64,000 bases of DNA. It comes from Candidatus Neomarinimicrobiota bacterium. GTDB lineage: Bacteria; Fidelibacterota; Fidelibacteria; Fidelibacterales; Fidelibacteraceae. This document shows, piece after piece, positions 36,670 through 47,135 of this stretch (its first letter is position 1; each line of letters opens with the position of its first letter). Under the pieces are notes generated by a model. That model was not told the DNA's origin, did not search any database, and worked only from the letters and a program-made list of their open reading frames with translations. Made by a program: the position numbers and the translations under genes. The DNA is taken from assembly GCA_021157965.1 (NCBI GenBank), contig JAGGVO010000059.1, positions 33,444-97,443 of the forward strand, written 5' to 3'.

Positions 36670-37970
36670 AATTTTACAGCACAAAAGACAAATCACTCCG
36701 GATCAGCCTGAGAAAGGCTGTTTTAACAGGAATGCCGTCGGATCAAGGACTCTATATGCCGGTATCTGTTCCGGTTTTACCCCGGGAATTTTTAAAGAGC
36801 GTGCCGGATCTCTCTTTTCCGGAATTAGCTTTTGAACTTGCCCGGTATTTTGTGGATGGAGAGATCAGTGAACAGAAACTGGAAGACCTTGTGAAGGATG
36901 CTTTTCCCTTTGATGCCCCCCTGGTTCCCGTTTCGGATCACATTTATACCCTTGAACTATTTCATGGTCCCACCCTGGCTTTCAAGGATTTCGGAGCCCG
37001 GTTCATGTCCAGACTCATGGCGGTTTTTACTCAAAACCTTTCAAAAGAACTTAAGATTCTGGTTGCCACATCCGGTGATACGGGCAGCGCCGTGGCAAAC
37101 GGATTTTACAACATCCCGGGCATCCGTGTTTATGTCCTGTATCCTGCCGGAAAAGTCAGTAAAATTCAGGAAAAACAAATTGCCACGCTGGGCAAAAATG
37201 TTACGGCCCTGAAAGTCCATGGCGTGTTTGATGATTGTCAGGCTCTGGTGAAAAAAGCACTGGCGGATGAATCTCTCCGCAGGCCCTCCATGATAAGTTC
37301 GGCCAATTCCATCAATATCGCTCGTCTGATACCCCAGATTTTTTACTATTTTCGTGCCTGGGGACAACTTGACGAAAGGGAACGACAGGATTGTGTTTTC
37401 TCGGTTCCCAGCGGGAATTTCGGAAATTTAACGGCCGGGCTCCTGGCCAAACGCATGGGACTCCCTATCCGTCGTTTTGTGGATGCTGCGAATGTGAATG
37501 ATGTGGTGCCCGAATATCTGAACACCGCCCGCTTCAAACCCCGCCCATCTGTTCAAACGATCTCCAGCGCTATGGACGTGGGGAATCCCAGCAATTTTGA
37601 CCGGATTCTGGATCTCTATAATCATTCCCATCAGGCCATAACCCGTGATATTTGGGGGAGGGGATACTCCGATGAGGAAACAAAAGATAAAATCCGGGAG
37701 GTAATGGAAAAAACCGGATACATTTGCGATCCCCATGGGGCTGTAGGACTTCTTGGACTTGAAGATTACCTGAAAACTGAGAAAAAAACGGTGACAGGCA
37801 TTTTTCTTGAAACAGCCCACCCTGCAAAATTTAAACCAATTGTGGAAGAAGTCACCGGAAAGGAAATTCCCCTTCCGGAACAACTGGCGGACTGTCTGAA
37901 AAAGCCTCTTTTGTCTATCCCCCTGGAGAATGATTATGAGGCTTTTGTGGAGATATTGAGAATGAATTAA
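36666..37970 (+). CDS. thrC: threonine synthase
   Basis: PLP enzyme converting O-phosphohomoserine to threonine. The 434-residue protein has the N-terminal 'FYSTKDKSLRISLRKAV' segment, the PLP lysine in 'GPTLAFKDFGARFMSRLM', 'VATSGDTGSAVANGFYN', 'SANSINIARLIPQIFYYF' and 'FSVPSGNFGNLTAGLLAKRM'. This is the E. coli-type (class II) enzyme. It overlaps thrB by 4 bp, so the two are coupled. Confidence 0.95.
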   Translation: MKFYSTKDKSLRISLRKAVLTGMPSDQGLYMPVSVPVLPREFLKSVPDLSFPELAFELARYFVDGEISEQKLEDLVKDAFPFDAPLVPVSDHIYTLELFHGPTLAFKDFGARFMSRLMAVFTQNLSKELKILVATSGDTGSAVANGFYNIPGIRVYVLYPAGKVSKIQEKQIATLGKNVTALKVHGVFDDCQALVKKALADESLRRPSMISSANSINIARLIPQIFYYFRAWGQLDERERQDCVFSVPSGNFGNLTAGLLAKRMGLPIRRFVDAANVNDVVPEYLNTARFKPRPSVQTISSAMDVGNPSNFDRILDLYNHSHQAITRDIWGRGYSDEETKDKIREVMEKTGYICDPHGAVGLLGLEDYLKTEKKTVTGIFLETAHPAKFKPIVEEVTGKEIPLPEQLADCLKKPLLSIPLENDYEAFVEILRMN

Positions 37971-38022
37971 GGTCAGCTCCCGGATTTCAGTCCGGAGGAT
38001 TTATAAGGAGACATGTTAAGGG

Positions 38023-38925
38023 ATGGAAAATGTATGGAGGGCTTTTGGATTAACACTGATTGCAGGCATGGCTACAGGTATCGGCAGTGTCATTGCTTTT
38101 ACATCCAAACGGACGAATTATCGTTTTCTGTCTGTTTCCACAGGATTTTCCGCCGGTGTAATGCTATACGTTTCCTTTGTGGAAATATTTTATAAAGGAT
38201 TTGATTCTTTAGGTAAGGCGTATGGTGAAAACCTGGGATCCTGGATTAACACAGCTGCATTTTTCGGTGGTATCTTTCTCATTGCCCTCATTGATATTCT
38301 CATTCCTTCCATTGAAAACCCACATGAACCTTTTGACGAGCGTGCAACGGCTCCTCTCCATGATCCTCAGGCAGAATTCCCCGATTTGAAACAGGTAACC
38401 CGGGGTGGGATTGATGAAGAAACAAGCAACCATATCCATCATATCCACCATGCTCATCTTTTAAGACTCGGACTTTTTACGGCATTAGCCATCACAATTC
38501 ACAATTTTCCGGAAGGGCTGGTAACATTTTTGTCAGGACTGAAAGATCCTCATCTGGCCATTGCCATCACCTTTGCCATCGCCCTTCATAATATTCCCGA
38601 AGGCATCAGTGTATCCGTTCCTATTTTTTATGCCACGGGAGACCGGAAAAAAGCCTTCAGATATTCCTTTATCAGCGGACTGGCAGAACCAATTGGTGCT
38701 GTTATCGGGTATCTGGGAATACGTTTTTTTCTGGCTGGTGATTCGGGAGAAATTCCTCCACAGGTGATGGGAATTCTCTTTGCTGCTGTTGCCGGCATTA
38801 TGGTCTATATCAGCCTGGATCAGCTATTACCCACAAGCAGAGCCTACGGAAAAGGACACGATAGCCTGTTGGGTCTCATGGGGGGGATGATTGTCATGGC
38901 CCTGAGTCTTTTACTGATGAATTGA
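38023..38925 (+). CDS. zupT: ZIP-family divalent metal transporter (ZupT-like)
   Basis: A 300-residue membrane protein with eight predicted helices. The metal-binding helices carry '[16 protein letters not shown]' and '[16 protein letters not shown]', the two H-N-x-P-E-G motifs of ZupT-type Zn/Fe uptake proteins. The cytoplasmic loop is His-rich ('HIHHIHHAH'), as in the family. The start at ATG 38023 is odd: the best ribosome site (AAGGAG, 38005-38010) suits an out-of-frame ATG at 38013, leaving 12 nt to 38023. Confidence 0.9.
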   Translation: MENVWRAFGLTLIAGMATGIGSVIAFTSKRTNYRFLSVSTGFSAGVMLYVSFVEIFYKGFDSLGKAYGENLGSWINTAAFFGGIFLIALIDILIPSIENPHEPFDERATAPLHDPQAEFPDLKQVTRGGIDEETSNHIHHIHHAHLLRLGLFTALAITIHNFPEGLVTFLSGLKDPHLAIAITFAIALHNIPEGISVSVPIFYATGDRKKAFRYSFISGLAEPIGAVIGYLGIRFFLAGDSGEIPPQVMGILFAAVAGIMVYISLDQLLPTSRAYGKGHDSLLGLMGGMIVMALSLLLMN

Positions 38926-39011
38926 TCATTGAAAATGAGAAATTGAAAACAGGGTAATTGTGAGTTGATTAAGCAACATTTTTTCTGTAAAAAGATATGG
39001 TATTGTTTTTC

Positions 39012-39055
39012 CCCTTCCACAATCCTGATTTCATCCCCGGTCAGGCCGTAAAGGT
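39012..39055 (-). pseudogene. remnant of a protein C-terminus, copy A ('LYGLTGDEIRIVEG')
   Basis: On the minus strand this stretch encodes 'DLYGLTGDEIRIVEG'. A second, diverged copy ('LYGLTEEEIKIVEG', then a stop) lies at 39655-39695; about 31 of 38 aligned bases agree. Such a tail is common at the C-terminus of Eco57I-like restriction-modification proteins, but only the tail is here. The two copies flank the RAYT transposase. Confidence 0.4.
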
Positions 39056-39097
39056 CATAGGTGTAGGGGCGACCGGCCGGTCGCCCCTACACCTATG
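39056..39097. repeat. REP-like perfect palindrome, 42 bp
   Basis: Two 21-base arms are fully complementary with no loop, centred between 39076 and 39077; the core reads GGGGCGACCGGCCGGTCGCC. It lies 24 bp beyond the RAYT stop codon. A shorter copy of the core lies inside the RAYT gene at 39354-39381. Single-stranded forms of such hairpins are the expected substrate of RAYT enzymes. Confidence 0.85.
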
Positions 39098-39121
39098 GTG
39101 ATGGAAAGGATTTTCCTGTCT

Positions 39122-39646
39122 TCAGAATTTATAATTTTCATCAGATCGCCAATTTAATGGGTTGTTGATAATGTATTGCCGGATGTTGCCCAATTCGGTT
39201 TCATTGCGGATGATATGTTCGTAAAAATTGCGTTGCCAAACGGATATCCCTGGTGTTTGACGTATTTTATTAATGCGTTTTGTGACGGCGGATTTAAAAC
39301 CGGACATCAATGAACCAATGGATTTCGGGCGGGGTCCCGGCAATGGCGCCGAGGTAGGGGCGACCGGCTGGTCGCCCCTACGGATCATCACAATTCCATG
39401 AAAATGATTGGGCATGACCACCCATGCATCCAATTCAATTTCATCCCGTATATCACCGGTTTTTATCCATTCATCCGCAACAATTTTCCCGATATCATTC
39501 AAAACCATTTTCCCATTTACAATATCCCCGAACAAACATTCCCGGTTTTGGGTGCAAATGGTAACAAAATACGCACCGGGCGATGAATAATCATATCCCT
39601 GCAATCGAATCGATCGGCGATGATGGATGTCCGGATTGTATTTTAT
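39122..39646 (-). CDS. REP-associated tyrosine transposase (RAYT, IS200-like Y1 family)
   Basis: A single-strand DNA transposase-like protein. It reads 'KYNPDIHHRRSIRLQGYDYS', then 'GAYFVTICTQNRECLFGD', the HUH metal-binding motif 'VMPNHFHGIVMI', and the catalytic tyrosine region 'NIRQYIINNPLNW'. Members normally begin with Met directly before 'KYNPDIHHRR'; here that codon is ATA (39644-39646), preceded by a GGAGGGAGAAGG ribosome site. The frame is open to a TTG at 39712, but that upstream part is translated repeat and CPBP remnant. It may be an AUA-started or a disabled gene. A REP-like hairpin lies within the coding region (39354-39381), encoding 'RRGDQPVAPTS'. Confidence 0.8.
   Translation of the reverse strand: MKYNPDIHHRRSIRLQGYDYSSPGAYFVTICTQNRECLFGDIVNGKMVLNDIGKIVADEWIKTGDIRDEIELDAWVVMPNHFHGIVMIRRGDQPVAPTSAPLPGPRPKSIGSLMSGFKSAVTKRINKIRQTPGISVWQRNFYEHIIRNETELGNIRQYIINNPLNWRSDENYKF
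39354..39381. repeat. REP-like hairpin inside the RAYT gene
   Basis: A 28-base palindrome with one mismatch, TAGGGGCGACC facing its complement, the same core as the 42-bp palindrome at 39056-39097. It stays in frame within the transposase gene. Confidence 0.8.
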
Positions 39647-39654
39647 CCTTCTCC

Positions 39655-39695
39655 CTCCACAATCTTTATCTCTTCCTCGGTCAGACCGTAGAGTA
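39655..39695 (-). pseudogene. remnant of a protein C-terminus, copy B ('LYGLTEEEIKIVEG')
   Basis: Minus-strand coding for 'LYGLTEEEIKIVEGEG' and a stop just ahead of the RAYT. It is fused at its 5' side to the CPBP-protease remnant at about 39690, with the shared bases CTACGGTCTGA at the joint. It is homologous to copy A at 39012-39055. Confidence 0.4.
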
Positions 39696-39884
39696 GCCCG
39701 GGAACCAGACAAAAGGCGTATGCCAGACTGCCCAGGCTGCTCCGTGGAGCAGACCGGCGACTACTGGGTCGAAACGCTGTTGCAGCTCATCAAGCCAGTG
39801 CCCGCGAAGTCCTATCTCCTCGACGGCTGGGAAGATGAACGACAGCAGCAGCATGAACGCAAGGGTTCCAGGATGTGTCTCCAT
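39681..39884 (-). pseudogene. truncated CPBP-family membrane protease
   Basis: The 67-residue frame keeps the two core motifs of CPBP (CAAX-protease-like) proteins: 'PAVEEIGLRGHWLDELQQRF' (E-E-x-x-x-R) and 'GLLHGAAWAVWHTPFVWFPGY' (the H-x-x-x-x-x-W-H region). The usual N-terminal helices and the C-terminal helices with the last catalytic residues are missing, so it cannot be a working protease. The 3' end runs straight into the 'LYGLTEEE' remnant. On the minus strand it starts 29 bp after an attC-like site, so it may be what is left of the next gene cassette. Confidence 0.65.
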
Positions 39885-39912
39885 ATCAGAACGAGAGAAC
39901 CCGTGATGGTGC

Positions 39913-40003
39913 GCCTAACGGCCAGGTGTATGCGAAGTGCCGAGCGTAGCGAGGCATTTGGGTGAAGGCACGAAGTGCCGTAGCTGCATACATCGTGTTA
40001 GGC
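39913..40003 (-). other. attC-like recombination site of an integron gene cassette
   Basis: The 91-bp segment starts with GCCTAAC (39913-39919) and ends with GTTAGGC (39997-40003), the RYYYAAC and GTTRRRY consensus boxes of attC. Inside them, TGTATGC (39927-39933) and GCATACA (39986-39992) form the second pair, with spacers of 7 and 4 bases that leave unpaired bases as attC sites require. The centre folds into smaller hairpins (GGCACGAAGTGCC). It lies directly after the stop of the minus-strand gene at 40016, as in a cassette. Confidence 0.7.
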
Positions 40004-40015
40004 GATGTGCGTCCG

Positions 40016-40600
40016 TTATCCAATTGCAATTTTGCGTCGTTTATTAGGATCATCAAACATTACCTCGTTAATATCGAAATGTTCAGGATCAAATTCTTCA
40101 CCGAGCCATTCCAACATATCATCATACTCTTCATGATTGGGGTTTCCCATAATCTCCAATAAGTTGTAATAACCACCAATTCCACCACAATCTTCTGGTG
40201 GACATGCCCGTTTCCCTTTGATACATGTAGGATATTTGACGTTCTTTTCTCGGGGAAGGATTTTTTCTAACTCTATTTTGTGCTCCCAACCATCACCAAA
40301 ATCATACATGTAATTTGCTGTTCTATTCTCTTGTGTGAAATAGTCGGCTATTTTTTGTTTCCATCCTGGAAGAACTTCTCTGTCAAAATCTCCCTCCGGG
40401 ATTCCTATTCTCGTTTTTCCTCGGCTTTGGGGAGAAGTAATTTCAAATTCATGAAGATGATAGTCCGCCCAACCCATGGCATCTTGAATAGCAACGTGTA
40501 GGTCCCAAAACGTATAGGTTTCCGGAACTTGGATTCGTCGCCAAATAGGTGGTCTAATACCCCACAGCGTGATTTTAAATTGATATATTCGATTTTTCAC
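40016..40600 (-). CDS. pRiA4b ORF-3-like protein (gene-cassette cargo)
   Basis: A 194-residue protein of the plasmid pRiA4b ORF-3 / IS1096 TnpR-like family: 'YQFKITLWGIRPPIWRRIQV', 'LHVAIQDAMGWADYHLHEFE', 'NYMYDFGDGWEHKIELEKIL' and the Cys-bearing 'YPTCIKGKRACPPEDCGGIGGY'. The function is unknown; members are frequent on plasmids, transposons and integron cassettes. Its codon use looks more AT-rich than its neighbours. An attC-like site follows within 13 bp and a broken one precedes it, so it looks like a single cassette of about 750 bp. Confidence 0.85.
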   Translation of the reverse strand: MKNRIYQFKITLWGIRPPIWRRIQVPETYTFWDLHVAIQDAMGWADYHLHEFEITSPQSRGKTRIGIPEGDFDREVLPGWKQKIADYFTQENRTANYMYDFGDGWEHKIELEKILPREKNVKYPTCIKGKRACPPEDCGGIGGYYNLLEIMGNPNHEEYDDMLEWLGEEFDPEHFDINEVMFDDPNKRRKIAIG

Positions 40601-40969
40601 TCTAATACCTCCTTATCAATCGTGAATGGTGCTATCACATATATATTTAGTTTTATAGGACGCATTTCGCCTAACGTTTGTGTATACGCCATATTTCGTT
40701 TATGCATCCGTTATGGAATGATATGTGCCATATGGCGTATATTTTTTCTTTAGATGTAATCATTCTTCCTATCATTGTCTTATTAGCTTTGGCCGAATAT
40801 ACTTTATCTCACAGATAGCAATCAAGGAGAAAGTGCCTTTATCATTTGTGCTTTGCCTGAATTTGAAAAACTTTGAACTTTTTACAGATAAAAAATGGCA
40901 CGGTTATAGTGCACTCAATTAACAAATAAATAAATGATAACTAATACAAAATTGCAAAAGACTCTTTTC
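40601..40969. other. 369-bp gene-free region at the edge of the island
   Basis: Contains the degenerate attC half-site (40669-40741) and, from 40750 to 40969, AT-rich sequence with no convincing gene, hairpin or terminator. It separates the cassette from the end of thrA. Confidence 0.5.
40669..40741 (-). other. degenerate attC-like half-site
   Basis: GCCTAAC (40669-40675; GTTAGGC on the minus strand) is followed by TATACGCCATAT (40683-40694), which pairs fully with ATATGGCGTATA (40730-40741). The second consensus box expected beyond 40741 is absent. With 39913-40003 it brackets the gene at 40016-40600, as the attC of a preceding cassette would. Confidence 0.5.
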
Positions 40970-43411
40970 TCAATTTTCTATTATCAATTCACTCATAATT
41001 CCCGCTGCCGTTACTTCTGCTCCGGCTCCGGGACCCTGAATGACCAGGGGATTTTCAAAATATCGTTCTGTTGTAAATATGACGGCGTTATCACTGCCTT
41101 TCAGGCCGGCAAAGGGGTGATCGGGTTTTATTTCCGTCAACTCAATTGTTCCCTTCCCTTTTTCATAGGTCCCGATATACCGTAAGAGCCGTTTGTTTTT
41201 TGCAGCGGCAAGACGAGCTTTTTCAAATTGCGGATCGAAATCTTTCAGAATTGCATAGGTTTCTTCTACCGACGGTGCCTGAAAACATGCCGCCGGAAGG
41301 AGAGGATCAATCCGGATGTCTTCAAGATTCACCGGTTCGCCGCATTCCCGCATTAATATCAGAAGTTTCCGGGCAAAATCGAGCCCTTTCAGGTCATTCC
41401 GGGGATCAGGCTCGGTAAATCCTTTTTCCTGAGCTTCCCGTATGACTTCACTGAATGCTTTTCCACCGGATTGAAAGGTGTTGAAAATATAACTGAGGGT
41501 GCCGCTGAGAATGGCTTCGATTTTGAGAACCTTATCACCGGTTTCCAAAAGGCTTTTCAGGGTCCGGATGACCGGAAGTCCGGCTCCCACGTTGGTTTCA
41601 TAACGGAAAAAGACTCCTTTCCGCCGACTGAGAGCCTGAAGGGAGCGATAACTGTCATAATCTCCGGTGTTCGCAATTTTATTGGCAGCTACAACCGAAA
41701 TCCCGTTTTTTAAATAGTCCCCATAAGTCTGGCTTATTTCTCTACTGGCTGTCAGGTCAATAAAGACCGTTTTACCTCCGTTATAGTTTTTCAATTGTCG
41801 CTGAAAAAATCCGGAATCGGGATTCTGTTGTCCCCGGGTCAATACTTTTTGCCATTCAGCCGCTTGAATTCCTTCGGCACAAAAAATACCATAATCCGCA
41901 TTGGCCAATCCGATTAAATGTAAGTCGAGATTTTGGTTTTTCCGGATTCTGTCGTGGTTTTCAGCCAGTTGCCTGAGGAACTCGCTTCCGATCAGGCCGG
42001 TCCCGCATAAAAGCAAATTCAGTCTTTGCACCCGGGAAAAAAAGGCTTCATGAATTGCCTGAAGGGCCCGGATTTCATCTGCCTGGGATACGACGACAGA
42101 GATATTCAATTCTGATGAACCCTGGGCAATGGCTACAACATTAACAGACCGCTCGGCCAGGGCGTGAAACAATCTGCCGGCTATACCCGGTGTTTTCCGC
42201 ATGCTTTCACCGACCAGGGCTACCACAGAAAGGTCTTTTTCAATCAGGACACGGTCCATAATATGTGCTTTAATTTCCAGTTCAAATTCTTTTTCAATGG
42301 CTTTTTTGGCCGGCAGGGCATTTTCAGGTTTTACTGCCAGACAAATCGAATGTTCAGAGGATGCCTGACTGATAAGGATAACACTGATATCGTGATTGTC
42401 CAGGATTGAAAAGGCCCTGCCGGATATTCCCGTGACACCCGTCATGCCCGAACCCTGAAGGGTTAATAAGGCAATTTGATGAATGGATGTGATTCCTTTG
42501 GCCGGGAATTCATGATGTAATGGATCTTTTTGGACAAGGGTGCCTTCGAAATCCGGATTGAATGTATTCAGAATGCGGATCGGAATGCCTTTTTTCATGG
42601 CCGGTTGGATGGTTGGAGGATGGAGGACTTTCGCGCCAAAATGGGAAAATTCCATCGCTTCTTCATAGCTCAGTGTCTTCAGACAAAATGCCCCGGGAAC
42701 CTTTCCCGGGTCGGCGCTCATCACTCCGTCAACATCGGTCCAGATCTGAATTTCACGGGCTTTCAGCACCGCTCCCAGAAAAGATGCTGTCAAATCCGAT
42801 CCGCCTCGTCCCAGGGTGGTTGAAATCCCGTCGGATGTCGTGGCGATAAAGCCTGTAATAATTTTCAAGCCCGGATGTTTTTCGTAATACCGCCGGATTT
42901 TCCGGGCTGATTTCTGATAAAGGAGATTGGCATGACCATGTACATCGTCTGTCACCAGGAGTTTCCGCGCATCTGTATACAAGGCAGACATGCCCTGCGA
43001 TACCAGATACCGGCTGATAATATAAGCCGAAAGCTGCTCGCCGAATCCCATGATCAAATCGGCAGAACGGGGTGTCAATTCTTTCAGCAGGTAAATTCCA
43101 TGAAGGATCTCCCGTAATTCATGGAAGACTTCCTGAACCCGCAGCAGAACCGGTTGGGGGGATGAGGGGAGCAGGGCTTTCACGGTATCGATATGGCGTT
43201 TTTCACAGGAGTGCAGAAATTTTTCGTATTTTTTATCCCGCTTCCGGGCCAGTTCACTCAGGTGAACTAAATCGTTTGTGACCCCATTAAAGGCAGAGAC
43301 AATCACGCTGATGTCAGGATCCTTTTGAAGGGCTTTCCGGATAATCCGGCCAACCTGACGAATGTTTTCCGGGGTACCGACGGATGTTCCGCCAAATTTC
43401 AGAATTATCAT
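40970..43411 (-). CDS. thrA: bifunctional aspartokinase / homoserine dehydrogenase
   Basis: First and third steps from aspartate to homoserine. The 813-residue fusion has aspartokinase first ('ILKFGGTSVGTPENIRQVG', 'TLGRGGSDLTASFLGAVLKA', 'VDGVMSADP'), two ACT-type regulatory segments in the middle ('VALVGESMRKTPGIAGRLFHAL', 'AIAQGSSELNISVVV'), and homoserine dehydrogenase last ('LLLCGTGLIGSEFLRQLAEN', 'VAANKIANTGDYDSYRSL', 'YETNVGAGLPVIRTLKSLL'). The ACT region suggests feedback control, probably by threonine. It is the final gene of the ilv-leu operon, three bases after proC, while thrB and thrC lie elsewhere. Confidence 0.95.
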   Translation of the reverse strand: MIILKFGGTSVGTPENIRQVGRIIRKALQKDPDISVIVSAFNGVTNDLVHLSELARKRDKKYEKFLHSCEKRHIDTVKALLPSSPQPVLLRVQEVFHELREILHGIYLLKELTPRSADLIMGFGEQLSAYIISRYLVSQGMSALYTDARKLLVTDDVHGHANLLYQKSARKIRRYYEKHPGLKIITGFIATTSDGISTTLGRGGSDLTASFLGAVLKAREIQIWTDVDGVMSADPGKVPGAFCLKTLSYEEAMEFSHFGAKVLHPPTIQPAMKKGIPIRILNTFNPDFEGTLVQKDPLHHEFPAKGITSIHQIALLTLQGSGMTGVTGISGRAFSILDNHDISVILISQASSEHSICLAVKPENALPAKKAIEKEFELEIKAHIMDRVLIEKDLSVVALVGESMRKTPGIAGRLFHALAERSVNVVAIAQGSSELNISVVVSQADEIRALQAIHEAFFSRVQRLNLLLCGTGLIGSEFLRQLAENHDRIRKNQNLDLHLIGLANADYGIFCAEGIQAAEWQKVLTRGQQNPDSGFFQRQLKNYNGGKTVFIDLTASREISQTYGDYLKNGISVVAANKIANTGDYDSYRSLQALSRRKGVFFRYETNVGAGLPVIRTLKSLLETGDKVLKIEAILSGTLSYIFNTFQSGGKAFSEVIREAQEKGFTEPDPRNDLKGLDFARKLLILMRECGEPVNLEDIRIDPLLPAACFQAPSVEETYAILKDFDPQFEKARLAAAKNKRLLRYIGTYEKGKGTIELTEIKPDHPFAGLKGSDNAVIFTTERYFENPLVIQGPGAGAEVTAAGIMSELIIEN

Positions 43412-43414
43412 TGT

Positions 43415-44257
43415 TTAATCCGTCTTGTTTTTCTGTGAATGTTTATCAGATGGTTTATAGAGTTCGGATGCTTTTTCTGCAGACAGTCTGATTCCTTTGA
43501 TCATGGCGGAGCTGAATCCTTCATGTTCCATCTGGTTCAGACCGGCAATGGTGCATCCAAGAGGGGTGGTGACTTTATCGATTTCCTGTTCAGGATGGTT
43601 CCCATAAGTCTGAATCAGAGAGGCCGCCCCTTTTGCCGTTTGAGCTGCAATTTTCAGAGCATCACGGGCATGGAAACCCACTTCGATTCCTCCTTGTGAA
43701 GCCGCCCGGATGGCCCTGAGGAAGAAGGCAATACCGCAAGCTCCCAGGGCCGTGGCAGCACTCATCTGTTCTTCATCAATAATGAGGGTCTGTCCCAGAG
43801 TGTTGAAAAGTGTCTCGGCAGTTTTCAGTGCCGGCTCCTGACGGTTTACGGCTGCCAGACAGGTCATGGATTCCCGGATGGCAATGGCTGTATTGGGCAT
43901 GACCCGGACCACAGGCAGGTCCTCAGGTAGAATATTCTGCATATCTGAAATGGATAATCCCGATACAACCGATAAAAAGATATGCCTTTCAGGTTTTAAA
44001 ACAGGTACAATAGATTTCATAACCGGTTCTGCCTGTTGAGGTTCAACGGCAAGAATAATGATTTTGCAGGATTGAACGGCGGAAAGATTGTCTGCTGTGA
44101 TGTGATACCCTTCCTGTTGGTAGGATTCAAGAGCAGCTGTGTGACGTCGGGTCAGTGTAATGTTTTCGGCTTGAATCAGGCCGGACCGGACAAATCCCCG
44201 GGCTATGGCCGTTCCGATATTTCCCGCTCCGATAATGGCTATCTGTGTGTCTTTCAT
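43415..44257 (-). CDS. proC: pyrroline-5-carboxylate reductase
   Basis: Reduces pyrroline-5-carboxylate to proline with NAD(P)H. 280 residues; the N-terminal Rossmann motif is 'IAIIGAGNIGTAIARGFVRSG', then 'VMPNTAIAIRESMTCLAA' and 'ALGACGIAFFLRAIRAASQGG', with 'VTTPLGCTIAGLNQMEHEGFSSAMI' (the ProC C-terminal signature). Its position between leuB and thrA, away from proB and proA at 60-62 kb, is unusual. Confidence 0.93.
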   Translation of the reverse strand: MKDTQIAIIGAGNIGTAIARGFVRSGLIQAENITLTRRHTAALESYQQEGYHITADNLSAVQSCKIIILAVEPQQAEPVMKSIVPVLKPERHIFLSVVSGLSISDMQNILPEDLPVVRVMPNTAIAIRESMTCLAAVNRQEPALKTAETLFNTLGQTLIIDEEQMSAATALGACGIAFFLRAIRAASQGGIEVGFHARDALKIAAQTAKGAASLIQTYGNHPEQEIDKVTTPLGCTIAGLNQMEHEGFSSAMIKGIRLSAEKASELYKPSDKHSQKNKTD

Positions 44258-44272
44258 GACAGACTTCTTTTG

Positions 44273-45857
<1,585 letters not shown>

Positions 45858-45861
<4 letters not shown>

Positions 45862-47126
45862 TCCTGTCTATATGCATTGGGGTTCACGATTTTTCCGGCG
45901 ATGGCAGAGGCGGCAACGGTTGCCGGACTGGCCAGGTAAACTTCCGATTCTGGACTTCCCATGCGGCCGACAAAATTCCGGTTTGTACTGCTGATGCATC
46001 GTTCACCGGCAGCCAGAATCCCCATGTGTCCGCCCAGGCAGGCACCGCATGTGGGTGCAGAAACCGTTGCTCCTGCCTCCATAAAAATATCCAGCAAGCC
46101 TTCCCGGTTTGCCTGTTTCCAAATATCCGAAGTGGCCGGAACCACGATCATCCGGACACCCTTAGCTACTTTTTTGCCATTCATTTCCACTGCTGCTTTC
46201 CGCAAGTCTTCAATACGCCCGTTTGTGCAGCTTCCCAGCCAGGCCTGATCAATGGGAATGTCACCGATCTGCGATACGGGCTTACCATTGGAGGGGAGGT
46301 GGGGGAGGGCCACCATGGGCTCCAGATCCGAAACGTCAATATCAATGATATCACTGTATTCTGCATCCGGATCGCTGGTATATACGTCAAAAATCTCATT
46401 TGAATGAGTCTGTACATAATCCAAAGTTTTTTCATCCGGATTGATAATACCTGATTTGGCACCGGCTTCAATGGCCATATTGCACAGGGTCATTCGGGAT
46501 TCAACGGAAAAGTTCTCTACCACATTTCCGGTGAATTCCATGGTTTTGTACAGAGCGCCATCCACACCAATGCGCCGGATGATTTCAAGAATGACATCCT
46601 TGGCAAAAACTCCTTTCTGAAGGGTCCCGTGGATTCGGAAAAGGATAGTTTCGGGAACCTTGAACCAGAGTTCACCTGTTGCCAGAGCGGCGGCCAGATC
46701 CGTGCTGCCGATTCCCGTGGCAAAGGCACTTAACGCACCATGGGTGGATGTGTGACTGTCTCCGCAAATGATGGTTGTCCCGGGACGTACGTGTCCCTGT
46801 TCCGGCAACAGGGCATGGCATACTCCGTGCCGGCCGATCTCGTAGAATTTTTCTATCTTTTCTTCCCTGGCCCAGCGACGGATTTTTGCTACCATCTCGG
46901 CAGATTTTATATCTTTGTTCGGCACGAAGTGGTCCGGCATAATCACAACCCGGTCCGGATATGCCACATGGAGATTTCCATGGGCTTTTAAAAGGTCAAT
47001 GGCCGGGGTGGTCGTTACATCATGGCACATGATAACGTCGATTTCTGCATTGATCAGTTCACCCGGACGGACGGTTTCACGACCGCAATGGGCCGCCAGT
47101 ATTTTTTCGGTAATGGTTGATCCCAC
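45858..47126 (-). CDS. leuC: 3-isopropylmalate dehydratase large subunit
   Basis: A 422-residue [4Fe-4S] aconitase-type subunit of the shorter, HacA-like class. It has '[15 protein letters not shown]', '[23 protein letters not shown]', '[19 protein letters not shown]' and '[20 protein letters not shown]', which supply the three cluster cysteines (SCTNG and the two in CGAC). It works with LeuD and likely isomerises both isopropylmalate and citramalate. Confidence 0.95.
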
Positions 47127-47135
47127 GGTATCCTC

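Noticed and set aside
38013..38195. Short ORF with a good ribosome site before the ZIP transporter
   Set aside because: It overlaps the transporter in another frame and has no recognisable homology; only the start-site oddity was kept as a note.
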